Origin: Lachnospiraceae bacterium | GTDB taxonomy: Bacteria; Bacillota; Clostridia; Lachnospirales; Lachnospiraceae | Assembly (NCBI GenBank): GCA_014804695.1 | Contig: JAAUZJ010000010.1 | Span: 186,933 to 250,932 of the forward strand | Length of the DNA stretch: 64,000 nt | Direction of reading: 5' to 3' | Part shown: one piece after another, positions 23,543-33,891 of the stretch | Layout of the letters: the number at the start of each line of letters is the position of its first letter | Numbering within the stretch: position 1 is the stretch's first letter | Program-made: the position numbers and the translations under genes | Notes under the pieces: model-generated | Seen by the model: the letters and a program-made list of their open reading frames with translations, nothing else | The model's database searches: none | Told to the model about the DNA's origin: nothing

Positions 23543-25614
23543 GTGACTATCCTCTTAAATTTCTTTTCAAGTTCATATTTGCTCATGGATATTATGGTTG
23601 GCCTTCCATGTGGGCAGTTATACGGATTTTCCAAAGAAAGAAGTTCGTCGATCAACGCTTCCGCTTCCTGACTTGATATTCTGGTATTGCCTTTTACTGC
23701 GGCCTTACATGCCATTGTTGCAATTTTCATACGGATGCTGTCCGGTGTAGCACCGACAACCTCATCTGAGAGTTCGTCCATAAACTCATAAAATAATTCA
23801 GCTTCGCCAAGTCCGTATAAATCCATTGGAACACTGCTTATGGCGTAATCGTTGCCGCCAAACTCTTCGATTGTAAATCCAAGGGCTTCAAAATGCGGCA
23901 TATTCTGTGTAAGACAGGCCTTTTCCCTGCCGTTTAAGGTAATTATGACCGGTGGGTTCATGGACTGCGATACTATATTATTTGTTGTAAACTGTTTGAT
24001 AAACCGCTCGTATTTGACTTTTTCATGCGCGGCGTGCTGGTCTATTATTAACAGCTTGTCCTGATAGGATATTAGCCAGTAAGTTTCAAATAACTGGCCG
24101 ATTATCTCATAGCTTTCCCGTGCCTTGGCAGATAATAGTTTATCGTCAAAGAGGGTTAGCTGTTCTGGTTTGGATAGCGGCTGGTCAGGACTGGGTGATG
24201 ACTGATCAGGCTTGGATAGCGACGGGTCGGTCGGTGTCTGTCCTATTTGTGGCCTATTATTCCCACCATTATATGAAATGGGGGAATTTAGTTGGTTTGT
24301 GGCTGAGTTTTTGTTTTCTGTTTCGTATATTGCTTTATTTATATTCTTATCGGTGGGTTCATGTGTAACATTATCTGCTTTTAAATTTGTAAATCCTTCA
24401 TGTGCCGCATTTGCAGACTTCTCACTACTAACCTCATGTGTTATATTACCTGCACTTTCACTGGCAATTCCATGTAGTGCCATATTCGCACGCTCCATCT
24501 CAATCCGTCTTACCTCAAACGGCTCCGGAGTCCGGTGTTTGGAAACTGATTTATTCTCACGTCTGGTGGCTTCCCTTGATTCCTTTGATAAATCCGCCTT
24601 AGAAGTAAGTGAAACATCCGGTATCATTTCCCGATTATGGAGGAAATTAAATATAATATCGCGCAGCGCCTCATAAAATTCCTGTCCGTTTGAGATTCTG
24701 ACTTCCATTTTGCTTGGATGTACATTTACGTCAATTCGTTTAGTATCAATGGTAAAATGAAGCACGCAGAACGGAAATTTATGCTGCATCAGATACTCTT
24801 TGTAGCCGTCCTCAACAGCCTTGTTAAGCAAATTGCTTTTGATATATCTGCCGTTTATATAAAAAAGTTCATAATTTCTGTTGGATCGGTTAATTATGGG
24901 CTTTCCAAGAAAACCGTCAATCCTGAAGCCTTCGCCCTCAGTGTGAACCTCTATAAGCTCATTTACAATATCTTTTCCGTAAATACGATAAATTATTTCT
25001 TTTAAATCGTTACTTCCGGAAGTGTTGAATTTATTCTGGTTATTTATAATAAAGTGAAACGAAATATCAGGATGCGATATAGCCAGATGCTCCATTAAAT
25101 CTGCAATATAAGAGCCTTCTGTCTGCGGCTGTTTTAAGAATTTCTTGCGGGGAGGCACATTATAAAAAAGATTTCTGACTATAAACGTGGTTCCGTCCGG
25201 AGCGCCTACATCCTCTAATTCCTTTTCGACGCCGCCCTCTATCGAATAACGCACCCCCATCAGCTCTTCTTTCACTTTAGAAATTGCTTCAACCATAGAT
25301 ACTGCCGCAATACTCGCCAAAGCCTCACCTCTAAAACCCAGACTGACTAAGTCAGTCAAATCATCTGCCGATGAAATCTTACTTGTAGCATGGCGTAAAA
25401 AAGCGTTCCTAATCTGTGACTTCTCTATCCCACTCCCATTATCCGTAACCCTTATAAACGAAATACCGCCATCCTTAATTTCCACCGTAATAGCGTTAGC
25501 CCCCGAATCAATAGCGTTTTCCACCAACTCTTTCACCACGCTGGAAGGTTTTTCCACCACCTCGCCTGCAGCAATCTTATCAATTGTCTGATTGTCTAAT
25601 ATATTAATTTTCAT
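23539..25614 (-). CDS. mutL: DNA mismatch repair endonuclease MutL
   Basis: GHKL ATPase that couples MutS recognition to strand incision. N-terminal motifs include GEVVEKPSSVVKELVENAID and LGFRGEALASI. A hydrophilic linker spans about 335-490 and ends in a beta-clamp-type motif, QLTLF (485-489). The C-terminal endonuclease motif DQHA-X2-E-X4-E is intact (525-536), with ACKAAVK and CPHGRP downstream, so this is the nicking type of MutL. Length 691 aa, the extra being linker. It is separated from mutS by an EamA gene. Confidence 0.95.
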   Translation of the reverse strand: MKINILDNQTIDKIAAGEVVEKPSSVVKELVENAIDSGANAITVEIKDGGISFIRVTDNGSGIEKSQIRNAFLRHATSKISSADDLTDLVSLGFRGEALASIAAVSMVEAISKVKEELMGVRYSIEGGVEKELEDVGAPDGTTFIVRNLFYNVPPRKKFLKQPQTEGSYIADLMEHLAISHPDISFHFIINNQNKFNTSGSNDLKEIIYRIYGKDIVNELIEVHTEGEGFRIDGFLGKPIINRSNRNYELFYINGRYIKSNLLNKAVEDGYKEYLMQHKFPFCVLHFTIDTKRIDVNVHPSKMEVRISNGQEFYEALRDIIFNFLHNREMIPDVSLTSKADLSKESREATRRENKSVSKHRTPEPFEVRRIEMERANMALHGIASESAGNITHEVSSEKSANAAHEGFTNLKADNVTHEPTDKNINKAIYETENKNSATNQLNSPISYNGGNNRPQIGQTPTDPSLSKPDQSSPSPDQPLSKPEQLTLFDDKLLSAKARESYEIIGQLFETYWLISYQDKLLIIDQHAAHEKVKYERFIKQFTTNNIVSQSMNPPVIITLNGREKACLTQNMPHFEALGFTIEEFGGNDYAISSVPMDLYGLGEAELFYEFMDELSDEVVGATPDSIRMKIATMACKAAVKGNTRISSQEAEALIDELLSLENPYNCPHGRPTIISMSKYELEKKFKRIVT

Positions 25615-25709
25615 GGATATTCTCCCAACTTCTTATTGAAATTATTTGTATCAGAGGATTACAAAGTACATTTTAAAGTATATTCGCTAAAAACGTAATT
25701 CAAAAAACG

Positions 25710-26564
25710 CTACATGACCCCCAGCACGATACCGGTGATGATGATTGCCGCACAGACCAGCTTGTGGGTTGTATCCTTTTCTTTAAAAAGAAACCTGCCT
25801 GCCAGAATCGTCACTATGCAGCCCGCCTGCTTCAAAAGCGTCATCACCGTAATGCGGCTTCCCTCCATGCCGTTTGCCACAAAGAGAGCCTTGTCCGCGA
25901 CAACAATAAGCAGACTTAACAGCCAGACCCATTTATTGCTGACCGCCCGCTTCCATTTCACAGGCGTTCTCGTGACCAGAATAAAAGTCAGGTAAAAAAG
26001 CGTCAAAAAAAGCAGATACCAGAACTGCAATTGGTAGCTTGTGATATCCCGCATCAGAATTTTGTCCAGAAGGCCGGAAACGGCATTCAGCAGACAAGAG
26101 ACAAACGCCATCACCACATATTTGGCTTCCACCGCTTCCACGGAATTAGCCGCCCTCAGACTTTTCGGATGGTATTTTAAGAGAAACAGTCCCGCTGACA
26201 CAAAGAGAAGGCCGATCACTTGAAGAACGCCGAGAACCTCCTGCAGGACAGCGACTCCAAGCATGGTGGCAAAAAACACTCTTGACAGGTCCAGCACCCC
26301 ATAAAGGCTGATTGGCATCTTTTTGATCGCCCGAAAGCTAAACATCCAAGCCAGGAAAATAACAAAAGCCTTCATAGCTATGTATAAATAGAAGCGCGGC
26401 TCTATGCCCACGGAATGTTTCGCGGTAGGCAAAACCATAACGAAAGACAGGAAAGTGTACATAAACAATACTTCTATTGTAGAGTTTTCCTCCAAAGCCT
26501 TTTTCTTAACAATTTCCCGCACACCCTTCAGTATACCGTATAGTAAAACCAGCCAGATCCACAT
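25710..26564 (-). CDS. EamA/DMT-family transporter between mutS and mutL
   Basis: Ten-helix drug/metabolite-transporter-type permease (284 aa) with two EamA repeats; the second ends near KLVCAAIIITGIVLGV. Substrate unknown. The frame begins with a TTG at 26582 that overlaps the ribosome site; the ATG at 26564 follows GGAGGG and is chosen. By eye the DNA is richer in G and C than mutS and mutL on either side (many CCG, GCC and CAG codons). It splits a pair that is normally adjacent, so it may have been acquired by transfer. Confidence 0.85.
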   Translation of the reverse strand: MWIWLVLLYGILKGVREIVKKKALEENSTIEVLFMYTFLSFVMVLPTAKHSVGIEPRFYLYIAMKAFVIFLAWMFSFRAIKKMPISLYGVLDLSRVFFATMLGVAVLQEVLGVLQVIGLLFVSAGLFLLKYHPKSLRAANSVEAVEAKYVVMAFVSCLLNAVSGLLDKILMRDITSYQLQFWYLLFLTLFYLTFILVTRTPVKWKRAVSNKWVWLLSLLIVVADKALFVANGMEGSRITVMTLLKQAGCIVTILAGRFLFKEKDTTHKLVCAAIIITGIVLGVM

Positions 26565-26601
26565 CTCTTTTATGCCCTCCAACTACCCGGAATAGGCTCA
26601 T

Positions 26602-29250
26602 CTAATTCCTCCAACGATTCTTAAGCTTATTCTGCAATCTGTATAACGTATTAAGCGCATCCACCGGTGTCAACGTTGAAATATCAATCTCTTCCAGTTC
26701 CTTGACAATGTCCTCATCCTTCACCGTATCGAACAGCGAAATCTGCTCTAAGTCAACCTCGTCGTACTTAACCGGCTTGGATTTTTCATTTTTAATGTTA
26801 ATTTCAATATTCTGCACTTTTTCCGTAATGTCATTATCGCTAAGCTGCTCAACTATTTCCTTCGCCCTGTCTATTACCATATCGGGAACTCCGGCTAATT
26901 TAGCGACCTGGATTCCGTAGCTTTTATCCGCGCCGCCTTTGATTATCTTCCTAAGGAATACAATGTCATCTCCTTTTTCCTTAACGGCAATACAGTAATT
27001 ATTGACATTGTCCATTTTGCCTTCTAATTCCGTAAGCTCATGGTAGTGAGTAGCAAAAAGCGTTTTTGCGCCTAAAAATTTACGGTTGCTTATATGTTCT
27101 ATAACAGCCCATGCAATGCTCAAGCCGTCAAATGTAGAGGTGCCGCGTCCGATTTCGTCTAAGACCAGAAGGCTGTCGGCTGTTGCATTTCTAAGAATAT
27201 TTGCAACTTCATTCATTTCCACCATAAAGGTTGACTGACCGCTTGCTAAATCATCCGATGCACCTACTCTGGTAAAAATCCTGTCAACTATGCCTATGTT
27301 GGCCTTGGATGCCGGAACAAAAGAACCGATTTGGGCAAGTAAGACAATCAAGGCAGTCTGCCTCATATAGGTTGACTTTCCTGCCATGTTAGGGCCTGTA
27401 ATTACGGCTATACAATGCTTGTTTTTATCTAAATATGTATCATTTGATATAAACATATCATTTTGAATCATTTTCTCTACTACAGGATGCCTGCCGTCTT
27501 TAATATCTATTGTACCCTTTTCGTTAAGAATGGGCCTTACATAGTGATTGCGCTCGGATACATAGGAAATTGAAGCTAGTACGTCCAGCTTTGCAATGGC
27601 TCTTGCGGTCTTTTGTATCCGTTCTATCTGAGAGGCTATGGTCTCCCTTATTTCACAGAAAATATCATATTCTAAGGAATACATCTTATCTTCCGCATTT
27701 AAAATCGTATCTTCAAGCTCTTTTAATTTAGGCGTTGTGTAACGCTCCGCATTTGCAAGCGTCTGTTTTCTTACATAATCGTCCGGAACCAGATTTTTGT
27801 AGGAATTTGTCACTTCAAAATAATAGCCAAAGACCTTATTGTACTTAATGCGCAGATTCTTGATCCCGGTGCGCTCCCTGTCTTCATTTTCTAAGTTTGC
27901 AAGCCAGTTTTTGCCTTCCGTCTTAGCCTTCCTGAGTTCGTCAATCGTCTCGTTGAAACCGTCTTTGATTATTCCGCCTTCCTTAATGGTAATGGGCGGC
28001 TCCTGTGTTATGGCATCGTCTATAAGATGAAATATATCCGATAAATCGTCCATTTCACTCTGAATTTCCGACAGCAGCTGTGAATGAGTATCTTCCAGAA
28101 CGGTTTTTATGGACGGAAGCATTTTGAGTGAACTTCCAAAAGCAATTAAATCCCTCGGATTGGCGGTTCTGTAGCTCACCCTTCCCAAAAGCCGCTCTAA
28201 GTCATATATGGGATTTAAATATTCGCGAAGCTCATCCCTTAACATACTGTTTTTACAGAGCTCTTCTACCGCATCTAAGCGGTTTTCAATTTCTTCTTTG
28301 TCAATTAAAGGCTGTTCTATGTATTTACGAAGAAGTCTTCCCCCCATAGCAGTCTTGGTTTTATCAAGAACTCCAAGTAACGAGCCTTTTTTCTGCTTCT
28401 CGCGAAGCGTTTCAATAAGCTCTAAATTACGTCTGGTTGCGCCGTCAAGCAGCATGTATTTATTAGTCAGATACGGATAAAGATGCGTAAAATGTTCCAA
28501 TGAGGTTTTCTGCGTCTCATAGAGGTATTGCATGAGCGCTCCCGACGCAATAAGCCCTGACGGAAAATCTTCGATTCCAAGCCCGGCAAGCGTTGTTACA
28601 TGGAAATGCTTAAGTAAGCATTTTCGGCATATATCTTCGTCAAAATAGTGGTTTGCAAGGGAATAAACCGTCACTCCTAGCCTGTTTTTCAGCCCCTCTA
28701 TGTCAAAACCGCTGACAAGAAAGGCTTCGTTGCAGATAATCTCGGAAGGTTCATATTTATTGATTTCATCCAATAATTTACGGAGATCTTCAACCTCTGT
28801 CAGATAATAGTCCCCTGTTGTAACATCGGCCGTTGAAATCCCGATTTTACCGGGGAAATACGAAACGCACAAAATGTAATTGTTCCGCGAATCATCCGTT
28901 GGCGCGCTTAAGTTGGTACCTGGGGTTACAATTCTTGTAACCTCGCGCTTAACAAGGCCTTTTACAGTTTTGGGATCTTCCATCTGCTCACAGATTGCGA
29001 CCTTATACCCCTTAGATACCAGCTTATTAAGATATCCGTCCACGGCATGATACGGAATCCCACACATCGGCGCGCGCTCGTCAAGCCCGCAGCTTTTGCC
29101 CGTAAGCGTTATCTCAAGCTCCTTAGATGCTGTTTGGGCATCCTCAAAAAACATTTCGTAGAAATCTCCGAGACGATAAAAAAGAATACAATCGGGGTAT
29201 TCTTTCTTAGTTTCCATATATTGACGCATCATTGGTGTTAATTCTTGCAT
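26602..29250 (-). CDS. mutS: DNA mismatch recognition ATPase MutS
   Basis: Binds mispaired or looped-out bases and signals to MutL. The mismatch-binding segment YRLGDFYEMF (Phe-X-Glu) is present near the N-terminus. The ATPase has Walker A GPNMAGKSTYMRQ, DEIGRGTSTFDG and the TLFATHYHEL segment. A beta-clamp-type motif, QISLF, lies near the C-terminus. The frame is open to 29301; the ATG at 29250 starts at MQELTPMMRQY, the canonical N-terminus, and has GGAG-N13 (882 aa). Confidence 0.96.
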   Translation of the reverse strand: MQELTPMMRQYMETKKEYPDCILFYRLGDFYEMFFEDAQTASKELEITLTGKSCGLDERAPMCGIPYHAVDGYLNKLVSKGYKVAICEQMEDPKTVKGLVKREVTRIVTPGTNLSAPTDDSRNNYILCVSYFPGKIGISTADVTTGDYYLTEVEDLRKLLDEINKYEPSEIICNEAFLVSGFDIEGLKNRLGVTVYSLANHYFDEDICRKCLLKHFHVTTLAGLGIEDFPSGLIASGALMQYLYETQKTSLEHFTHLYPYLTNKYMLLDGATRRNLELIETLREKQKKGSLLGVLDKTKTAMGGRLLRKYIEQPLIDKEEIENRLDAVEELCKNSMLRDELREYLNPIYDLERLLGRVSYRTANPRDLIAFGSSLKMLPSIKTVLEDTHSQLLSEIQSEMDDLSDIFHLIDDAITQEPPITIKEGGIIKDGFNETIDELRKAKTEGKNWLANLENEDRERTGIKNLRIKYNKVFGYYFEVTNSYKNLVPDDYVRKQTLANAERYTTPKLKELEDTILNAEDKMYSLEYDIFCEIRETIASQIERIQKTARAIAKLDVLASISYVSERNHYVRPILNEKGTIDIKDGRHPVVEKMIQNDMFISNDTYLDKNKHCIAVITGPNMAGKSTYMRQTALIVLLAQIGSFVPASKANIGIVDRIFTRVGASDDLASGQSTFMVEMNEVANILRNATADSLLVLDEIGRGTSTFDGLSIAWAVIEHISNRKFLGAKTLFATHYHELTELEGKMDNVNNYCIAVKEKGDDIVFLRKIIKGGADKSYGIQVAKLAGVPDMVIDRAKEIVEQLSDNDITEKVQNIEINIKNEKSKPVKYDEVDLEQISLFDTVKDEDIVKELEEIDISTLTPVDALNTLYRLQNKLKNRWRN

Positions 29251-29340
29251 CTCTATAACCTTGCTCCTTCTCTCAGCCTGCGAGTTTGGGTCGTAAGACA
29301 CAAACTTGCGGTTGAAAATTTTTAATTTTCAACCTTGCCA
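29251..29340 (-). repeat. R2 double hairpin, copy b (miaB-mutS)
   Basis: Hairpin B at 29334-29310 (GGTTGAAAATT with its complement) is followed by hairpin A at 29309-29280 (GCAAGTTTG and CAAACTCGC) and then GAGAGAAGGAGCAAGGTTAT before mutS. The post-hairpin segment aligns with that before dacF, including the 13-nt GGAG-to-ATG spacing. Confidence 0.65.
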
Positions 29341-29368
29341 TCTTTCTGTAATTTATGTATATAGCAAA

Positions 29369-30829
29369 TTAATGACTGGTCTGGTCAACAATATGCCCCG
29401 TATAATAAAAACCATGACATTCATCAAGTGACACCGAAAACAGCTTCCCTATATATGAGGAATCTCCGGGAAAATGCACCAGCATATTATTGGAAAGGCG
29501 CCCTGTTACTAACGAAGCATCCTGCTCATTGATTTCTTCTACCAATGCTTCCATAACCTTCCCCTTTAATAAAAGGGCTCGTGCTTTGGCCGTATCCTGA
29601 ACAACCTTTAGAAGTTTATCAAAATTAGCTTTGACTAACTCATCCGGCACCTGATTCTCCATTGCCGCAGCTTTTGTTCCGGTTCTTTTTGAATAGATGA
29701 AGGTGAAAGCGTTGTCATACTGTACTTTTTTAACAACATCTATCGTTTCTTCAACATCCTCAGCAGTTTCACCGGGAAAACCTACGATAATATCTGTTGT
29801 AATTGCTATATCGGGAATTTCTTTTTTTATTTTCGCTGCTAAGTCAAGGTATTGTTGCTTGGAGTACTTTCGGTTCATTGCATTAAGTATCGTGTCGGAA
29901 CCGGATTGCAGGGGAAGATGCAGGTGACGGCATATTTTATCGGAATTTTTCATAACCTTTATAAGCTCGTCCGATAGATCCTTCGGATGTGAGGTCATGA
30001 AACGAATTCTTTTTATTCCGTCTATCTTCTCTATTTCCTGCAAAAGTTCGGCAAAGGTGCATGGCGTATCAAGATTTTTGCCGTATGAGTTTACATTCTG
30101 CCCAAGCAGCATGATCTCTACAACGCCGTCATCGGCGAGTTTCTCAATTTCCCTTATAATCTCCTTGGGATCTCTGCTGCGCTCTCGACCTCTTACATAG
30201 GGAACTATGCAGTAACTGCAAAAATTATTGCACCCAAACATAATGTTAATGCCTGATTTATAAAAATACTTCCGGCTTATTGGAAGGTCTTCGACTACCT
30301 GGTCGGTTTCCTGCCAGATATCTATGACAATTTCATGATTCTTATTACTGCCTTTTTCAGCTGTATTATCAGAAAAGTCTCCGGAGTTTTCAAACATAGT
30401 CACAAGAAGTTCCGCAAACTTAAAAATGTTATGAGTGCCGAAAATCAAGTCTACAAAGCGGTAACTTTTCTTAATTTTTTCAATGACAGTCTGTTCCTGC
30501 ATCATACAGCCGCAAAGAGCGATTTTTAAATGAGGTTTTTTCTTTTTAAGGCTGTTTAAGTAGCCTAATCTTCCATAGACTCTCTGATTGGCATTATCCC
30601 TGACTGTACAAGTATTATATATAACAAAGTCAGCATCTTCTTCGCTTTCCGTTATTTCATAGCCAATCTGTGACAAAATTCCGGTAAGCTTCTCGGAATC
30701 CCTAGCGTTCATCTGACAGCCAAAAGTCACAACCGCAGCATACAAAGGACGGTTAAGCCCTGTGCTGATTTCTTCCACATACTTTCTAGCCCTGTCAATA
30801 AAATAATATTGTCTCTGTGATTCATCCAT
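29369..30829 (-). CDS. miaB: tRNA-2-methylthio-N6-dimethylallyladenosine synthase
   Basis: Radical SAM methylthiotransferase acting on i6A37, the product of MiaA. The N-terminal UPF0004 domain starts at TFGCQMNARDSEK with further cluster cysteines (NTCTVR and CGCMMQ). The radical SAM CxxxCxxC is in GCNNFCSYCIVPYVRGRERS. A C-terminal TRAM domain covers about 420-480. Length 486 aa includes a short N-terminal extension. It begins the miaB-mutS-(eamA)-mutL-miaA run. Confidence 0.95.
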   Translation of the reverse strand: MDESQRQYYFIDRARKYVEEISTGLNRPLYAAVVTFGCQMNARDSEKLTGILSQIGYEITESEEDADFVIYNTCTVRDNANQRVYGRLGYLNSLKKKKPHLKIALCGCMMQEQTVIEKIKKSYRFVDLIFGTHNIFKFAELLVTMFENSGDFSDNTAEKGSNKNHEIVIDIWQETDQVVEDLPISRKYFYKSGINIMFGCNNFCSYCIVPYVRGRERSRDPKEIIREIEKLADDGVVEIMLLGQNVNSYGKNLDTPCTFAELLQEIEKIDGIKRIRFMTSHPKDLSDELIKVMKNSDKICRHLHLPLQSGSDTILNAMNRKYSKQQYLDLAAKIKKEIPDIAITTDIIVGFPGETAEDVEETIDVVKKVQYDNAFTFIYSKRTGTKAAAMENQVPDELVKANFDKLLKVVQDTAKARALLLKGKVMEALVEEINEQDASLVTGRLSNNMLVHFPGDSSYIGKLFSVSLDECHGFYYTGHIVDQTSH

Positions 30830-30851
30830 AGTTTTAATCCCTTATTTTTAT

Positions 30852-31715
30852 TCAACGAATCTTCTTAGAACATGCCACTGCTAAGGAACCGGGGCCGATA
30901 TGGCAGGCTATACTTAAAGAAAGCGGATCCATATTGATATCAAAACCCGGAAATTCCTGCTCAAGTTCGGTTTTTAACTGATTGGCAGCCGCCAAATCAT
31001 AAGTATAGGCGATCTGCAGCCATATATTGTCTTTATCGGCGCCGCCAAAACGGTTATTCATGTCGTTTCTAATAGCATTTATCATTATGGATTTACCTTG
31101 TGAAACTGTGCGCGCTTTAGCAAAGGCGTCCAATTTTTCACCTTGAATCTGTAATACCGGCTTCAGCTTTAGAATTGTGCCAAGCGCAGCTGCAGCCGGA
31201 GTGATTCTTCCGCCTTTTTTAAGATAATACAGGGTGTCTAACATTATATATATGCTTGAGTTGAATTTATCTTTTTCAAGAAAATCTTTAATCTGCGCAG
31301 CGTTCATTCCATCGTTTGCCAATTTGATCGCATCTAAGGCGGACTGTCTCTGGGTAACGGAGATACGCTGGTTATTTACAACCTGCACACGTCCGTCATA
31401 ATCTTCTGCAAGCATTATGGCGCTCTGGCACGAGCCGCTTAATCCGCTTGACATAGGAATATGCACGATTTCATCATATTCTTTAAGCAGTTCATCCCAT
31501 AAATTCATAACGGATTCAGGTGTTGGCTGACTGGTTACTACCGACGCTCCTTCGGCAAGCTTTTTATAAAATTCTTCCTGGGATAATGTGATATCTTCAT
31601 AATAAGTTTCTTCATTGATCATAAAAGGCATCGGAAGTACCGAAATTCCCAAATCCTTTGCCTGATTTTGTGTTATTCCGCTGTTACTGTCTGTAACAAT
31701 TGCAACCTTTGACAT
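30852..31715 (-). CDS. DegV family fatty-acid-binding protein (FakB-like)
   Basis: DegV proteins hold a fatty acid while the kinase FakA phosphorylates it. The N-terminus MSKVAIVTDSNSGIT, the SGLSGSCQSA segment and the C-terminal HIGPGSLAV are typical. An in-frame ATG at 31730 has a ribosome site only 1 nt away; the ATG at 31715 begins at the conserved N-terminus but has a distant site, so the start is uncertain. A fakA homologue lies 2 kb away beyond recG, suggesting a functional fatty-acid kinase pair. Confidence 0.85.
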   Translation of the reverse strand: MSKVAIVTDSNSGITQNQAKDLGISVLPMPFMINEETYYEDITLSQEEFYKKLAEGASVVTSQPTPESVMNLWDELLKEYDEIVHIPMSSGLSGSCQSAIMLAEDYDGRVQVVNNQRISVTQRQSALDAIKLANDGMNAAQIKDFLEKDKFNSSIYIMLDTLYYLKKGGRITPAAAALGTILKLKPVLQIQGEKLDAFAKARTVSQGKSIMINAIRNDMNNRFGGADKDNIWLQIAYTYDLAAANQLKTELEQEFPGFDINMDPLSLSIACHIGPGSLAVACSKKIR

Positions 31716-31785
31716 TTTTTTAACAACCATACCTTTCTTTTTTCGTATTTTCCATTTCTTTATTTCGTCTGTATCAGTTTACAGT

Positions 31786-33831
31786 TTAGATAGTTCGAAA
31801 GTCAATTGAATTTTCATCCGACTTCTCAAGAATACACTTTACTCTCTCATTTTCCGCGCTGTTAAGTTCCGGATCATTATAAAGCAGTTCATCCGCCTCG
31901 TCGCTTGCATTTTGCAAAATGGAAGCATCCGTATAAATATCCCCCAGTTCAAAGTTCAGATCGCCACTTTGTCTTATGCCGAATAAATCACCCGGCCCAC
32001 GCAGCTTAAGATCCTGACTTGATATATAAAATCCGTCGTTTGAGTTGTTTAGGATTTTCAGTCTGTCCATCGTAGCTTTATTTTGCGTAGCGCTTATAAA
32101 AATGCAGTATGACTGATGCTCACCACGGCCTACCCGCCCACGCAGCTGATGTAACTGCGCAAGCCCGAATCTTTCCGCGTTTTCTACCATCATAACAGTG
32201 GCGTTAGGAACATTGATCCCGACCTCAATTACGGTTGTAGATACTAACACATCGATTTGATGAGCTTCAAACTGCTCCATAATATAGTTTTTCTCTTTAG
32301 GCTTCATTTTGCCATGCAGATAGGCAACCTGAATTGACGATGGCAGGACGCTCTTTAGTTTGGAAGTGTACGAAATTACGTCTTCCAAATCTTCCATCTC
32401 ACCCGCCTCAACCATCGGGCAGATAACATAGACTTGCCTTCCGGCGCCGACTTCTTTTTCAATAAACTGATACGCTTTATTTCTATATGAGGTTCCGACT
32501 ACACAGTTTTTGATTGGTAATCTGTTAGCTGGAAGCTCGTCTAAGACCGAAATATGCAAATCTCCGTATAAAATTATTGCAAGCGTTCTTGGAATTGGGG
32601 TTGCGCTCATAACAAGCACATGGACTGCCTCGCCCTTCTTCGCAAGCGTCTCTCGCTGTCTTACGCCGAAACGATGCTGTTCATCGGTAATAACAAGCGC
32701 AAGTTTATGATATACAACCTTTTCCTGTATAAGCGCATGCGTGCCTATGATAATATTGGCATCCCCATTCTCAATTTCACTATAGATCACTCTTCTGTCC
32801 TTAGCCGTTGTAGAACCGGTAAGAAGGACAGGATGAATATTTAACTTGTACTGCTCTTTTAATTTAATAAGCGTCTCAAAATGCTGTTTGGCAAGCACCT
32901 CGGTAGGTGCCATCATCGCACCCTGATATCCATTAGAAACGCACATAAGCAGTGCCAGAAAGGCCAGTATTGTTTTTCCTGATCCTACATCGCCCTGAAT
33001 AAGCCTGTTCATTACAAAATTCCCGCATAAATCCTCTTTAATCTCGCCCCAGACCTTTAACTGGGCATTTGTAAGCTTATAGGGAAGGGCTTCAATAAGA
33101 CGACCTGCGTCTGCTGTTTCTATCATTTTATAGGCGCTTGGCAGTTCGCTGTTTTCTGATTTGAGTCTTCTAAGAGTTAATATAAACAAGAAAAATTCAT
33201 CAAAAACCAGTCTTTTTCTTGCCTTCGCCAATGTGTCATGATCAGACGGAAAATGCATCTGATATATAGCGTCATGCCTGGATATAAAATTGTACTTAGA
33301 AAGTATATGACAGGGCAGATACTCCTCCTTAGCCTGAGATACCTCAAATGCTTGTTTGACCGCCTTAGTCAACATATTATTGCTGAGCCCTTTGGTGAGC
33401 ATATATTTGGGCAAAAGACAATCTGTCATTTTGTTATATTCTTCAGGTTTATAGACTGAGGCCTGTTCCATAACAAGCTGTCTGCCTTTTTCCTGGATTA
33501 TGCCGCGGAAAATATAAAAGGAGCCTTTTTTCAGTGTATTTTTAAGATAAGGCATATTAAAATATGTCATCTGTACCATACCGGAGGCATCCTGAACTGT
33601 GAAATTTAATATACTCAGATTACGCACATGTCTGGTTGTCATATTTCCGGTAATCGTACCACGTATGGCAACACGCTCGCCTATAGGTGCCTGCGATATC
33701 GGTATGGGCGCCTCAAATTTCTCGTAGTCTCTCGGGTAGTAATGAAGCAGATCCTCAGTTGTCGTTATATTTAGCTTTGAAAAAAGTTTTGCTGTTTTTT
33801 CACCAATTCCTTTTAAAGAAGTTATATCCAT
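31786..33831 (-). CDS. recG: ATP-dependent DNA helicase RecG
   Basis: Branch-migrating helicase for stalled forks and Holliday junctions. An N-terminal wedge/OB domain (about 50-140) is followed by the helicase core: Walker A GDVGSGKT, DEQHRFG (motif II), SATPIPRT (motif III), and later QLRGRVGRG (motif VI). Length 681 aa is normal. It lies between fakA and degV, as in many Firmicutes. Confidence 0.96.
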   Translation of the reverse strand: MDITSLKGIGEKTAKLFSKLNITTTEDLLHYYPRDYEKFEAPIPISQAPIGERVAIRGTITGNMTTRHVRNLSILNFTVQDASGMVQMTYFNMPYLKNTLKKGSFYIFRGIIQEKGRQLVMEQASVYKPEEYNKMTDCLLPKYMLTKGLSNNMLTKAVKQAFEVSQAKEEYLPCHILSKYNFISRHDAIYQMHFPSDHDTLAKARKRLVFDEFFLFILTLRRLKSENSELPSAYKMIETADAGRLIEALPYKLTNAQLKVWGEIKEDLCGNFVMNRLIQGDVGSGKTILAFLALLMCVSNGYQGAMMAPTEVLAKQHFETLIKLKEQYKLNIHPVLLTGSTTAKDRRVIYSEIENGDANIIIGTHALIQEKVVYHKLALVITDEQHRFGVRQRETLAKKGEAVHVLVMSATPIPRTLAIILYGDLHISVLDELPANRLPIKNCVVGTSYRNKAYQFIEKEVGAGRQVYVICPMVEAGEMEDLEDVISYTSKLKSVLPSSIQVAYLHGKMKPKEKNYIMEQFEAHQIDVLVSTTVIEVGINVPNATVMMVENAERFGLAQLHQLRGRVGRGEHQSYCIFISATQNKATMDRLKILNNSNDGFYISSQDLKLRGPGDLFGIRQSGDLNFELGDIYTDASILQNASDEADELLYNDPELNSAENERVKCILEKSDENSIDFRTI

Positions 33832-33854
33832 AGAACGCCCTCATGTTAACCCCA

Positions 33855-33887
33855 AATTCCCGGGTAACAGTTTGTCACCCGGGAATT
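33855..33887 (-). terminator. Perfect hairpin between fakA and recG
   Basis: Arms AATTCCCGGGT and ACCCGGGAATT pair perfectly over 11 bp around an 11-nt loop, 5 nt after the fakA stop. No T-run follows on the minus strand (TTGGGGTT), so it may mark a processing site or protect the mRNA end rather than terminate. Confidence 0.5.
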
Positions 33888-33891
33888 AACG

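Noticed and set aside
24100-24500. Near-repeats in the mutL linker region as a possible mobile or CRISPR-like repeat
   Set aside because: They are degenerate codons of a Ser/Pro/Asp-rich protein linker in frame with mutL; spacing and sequence are irregular.
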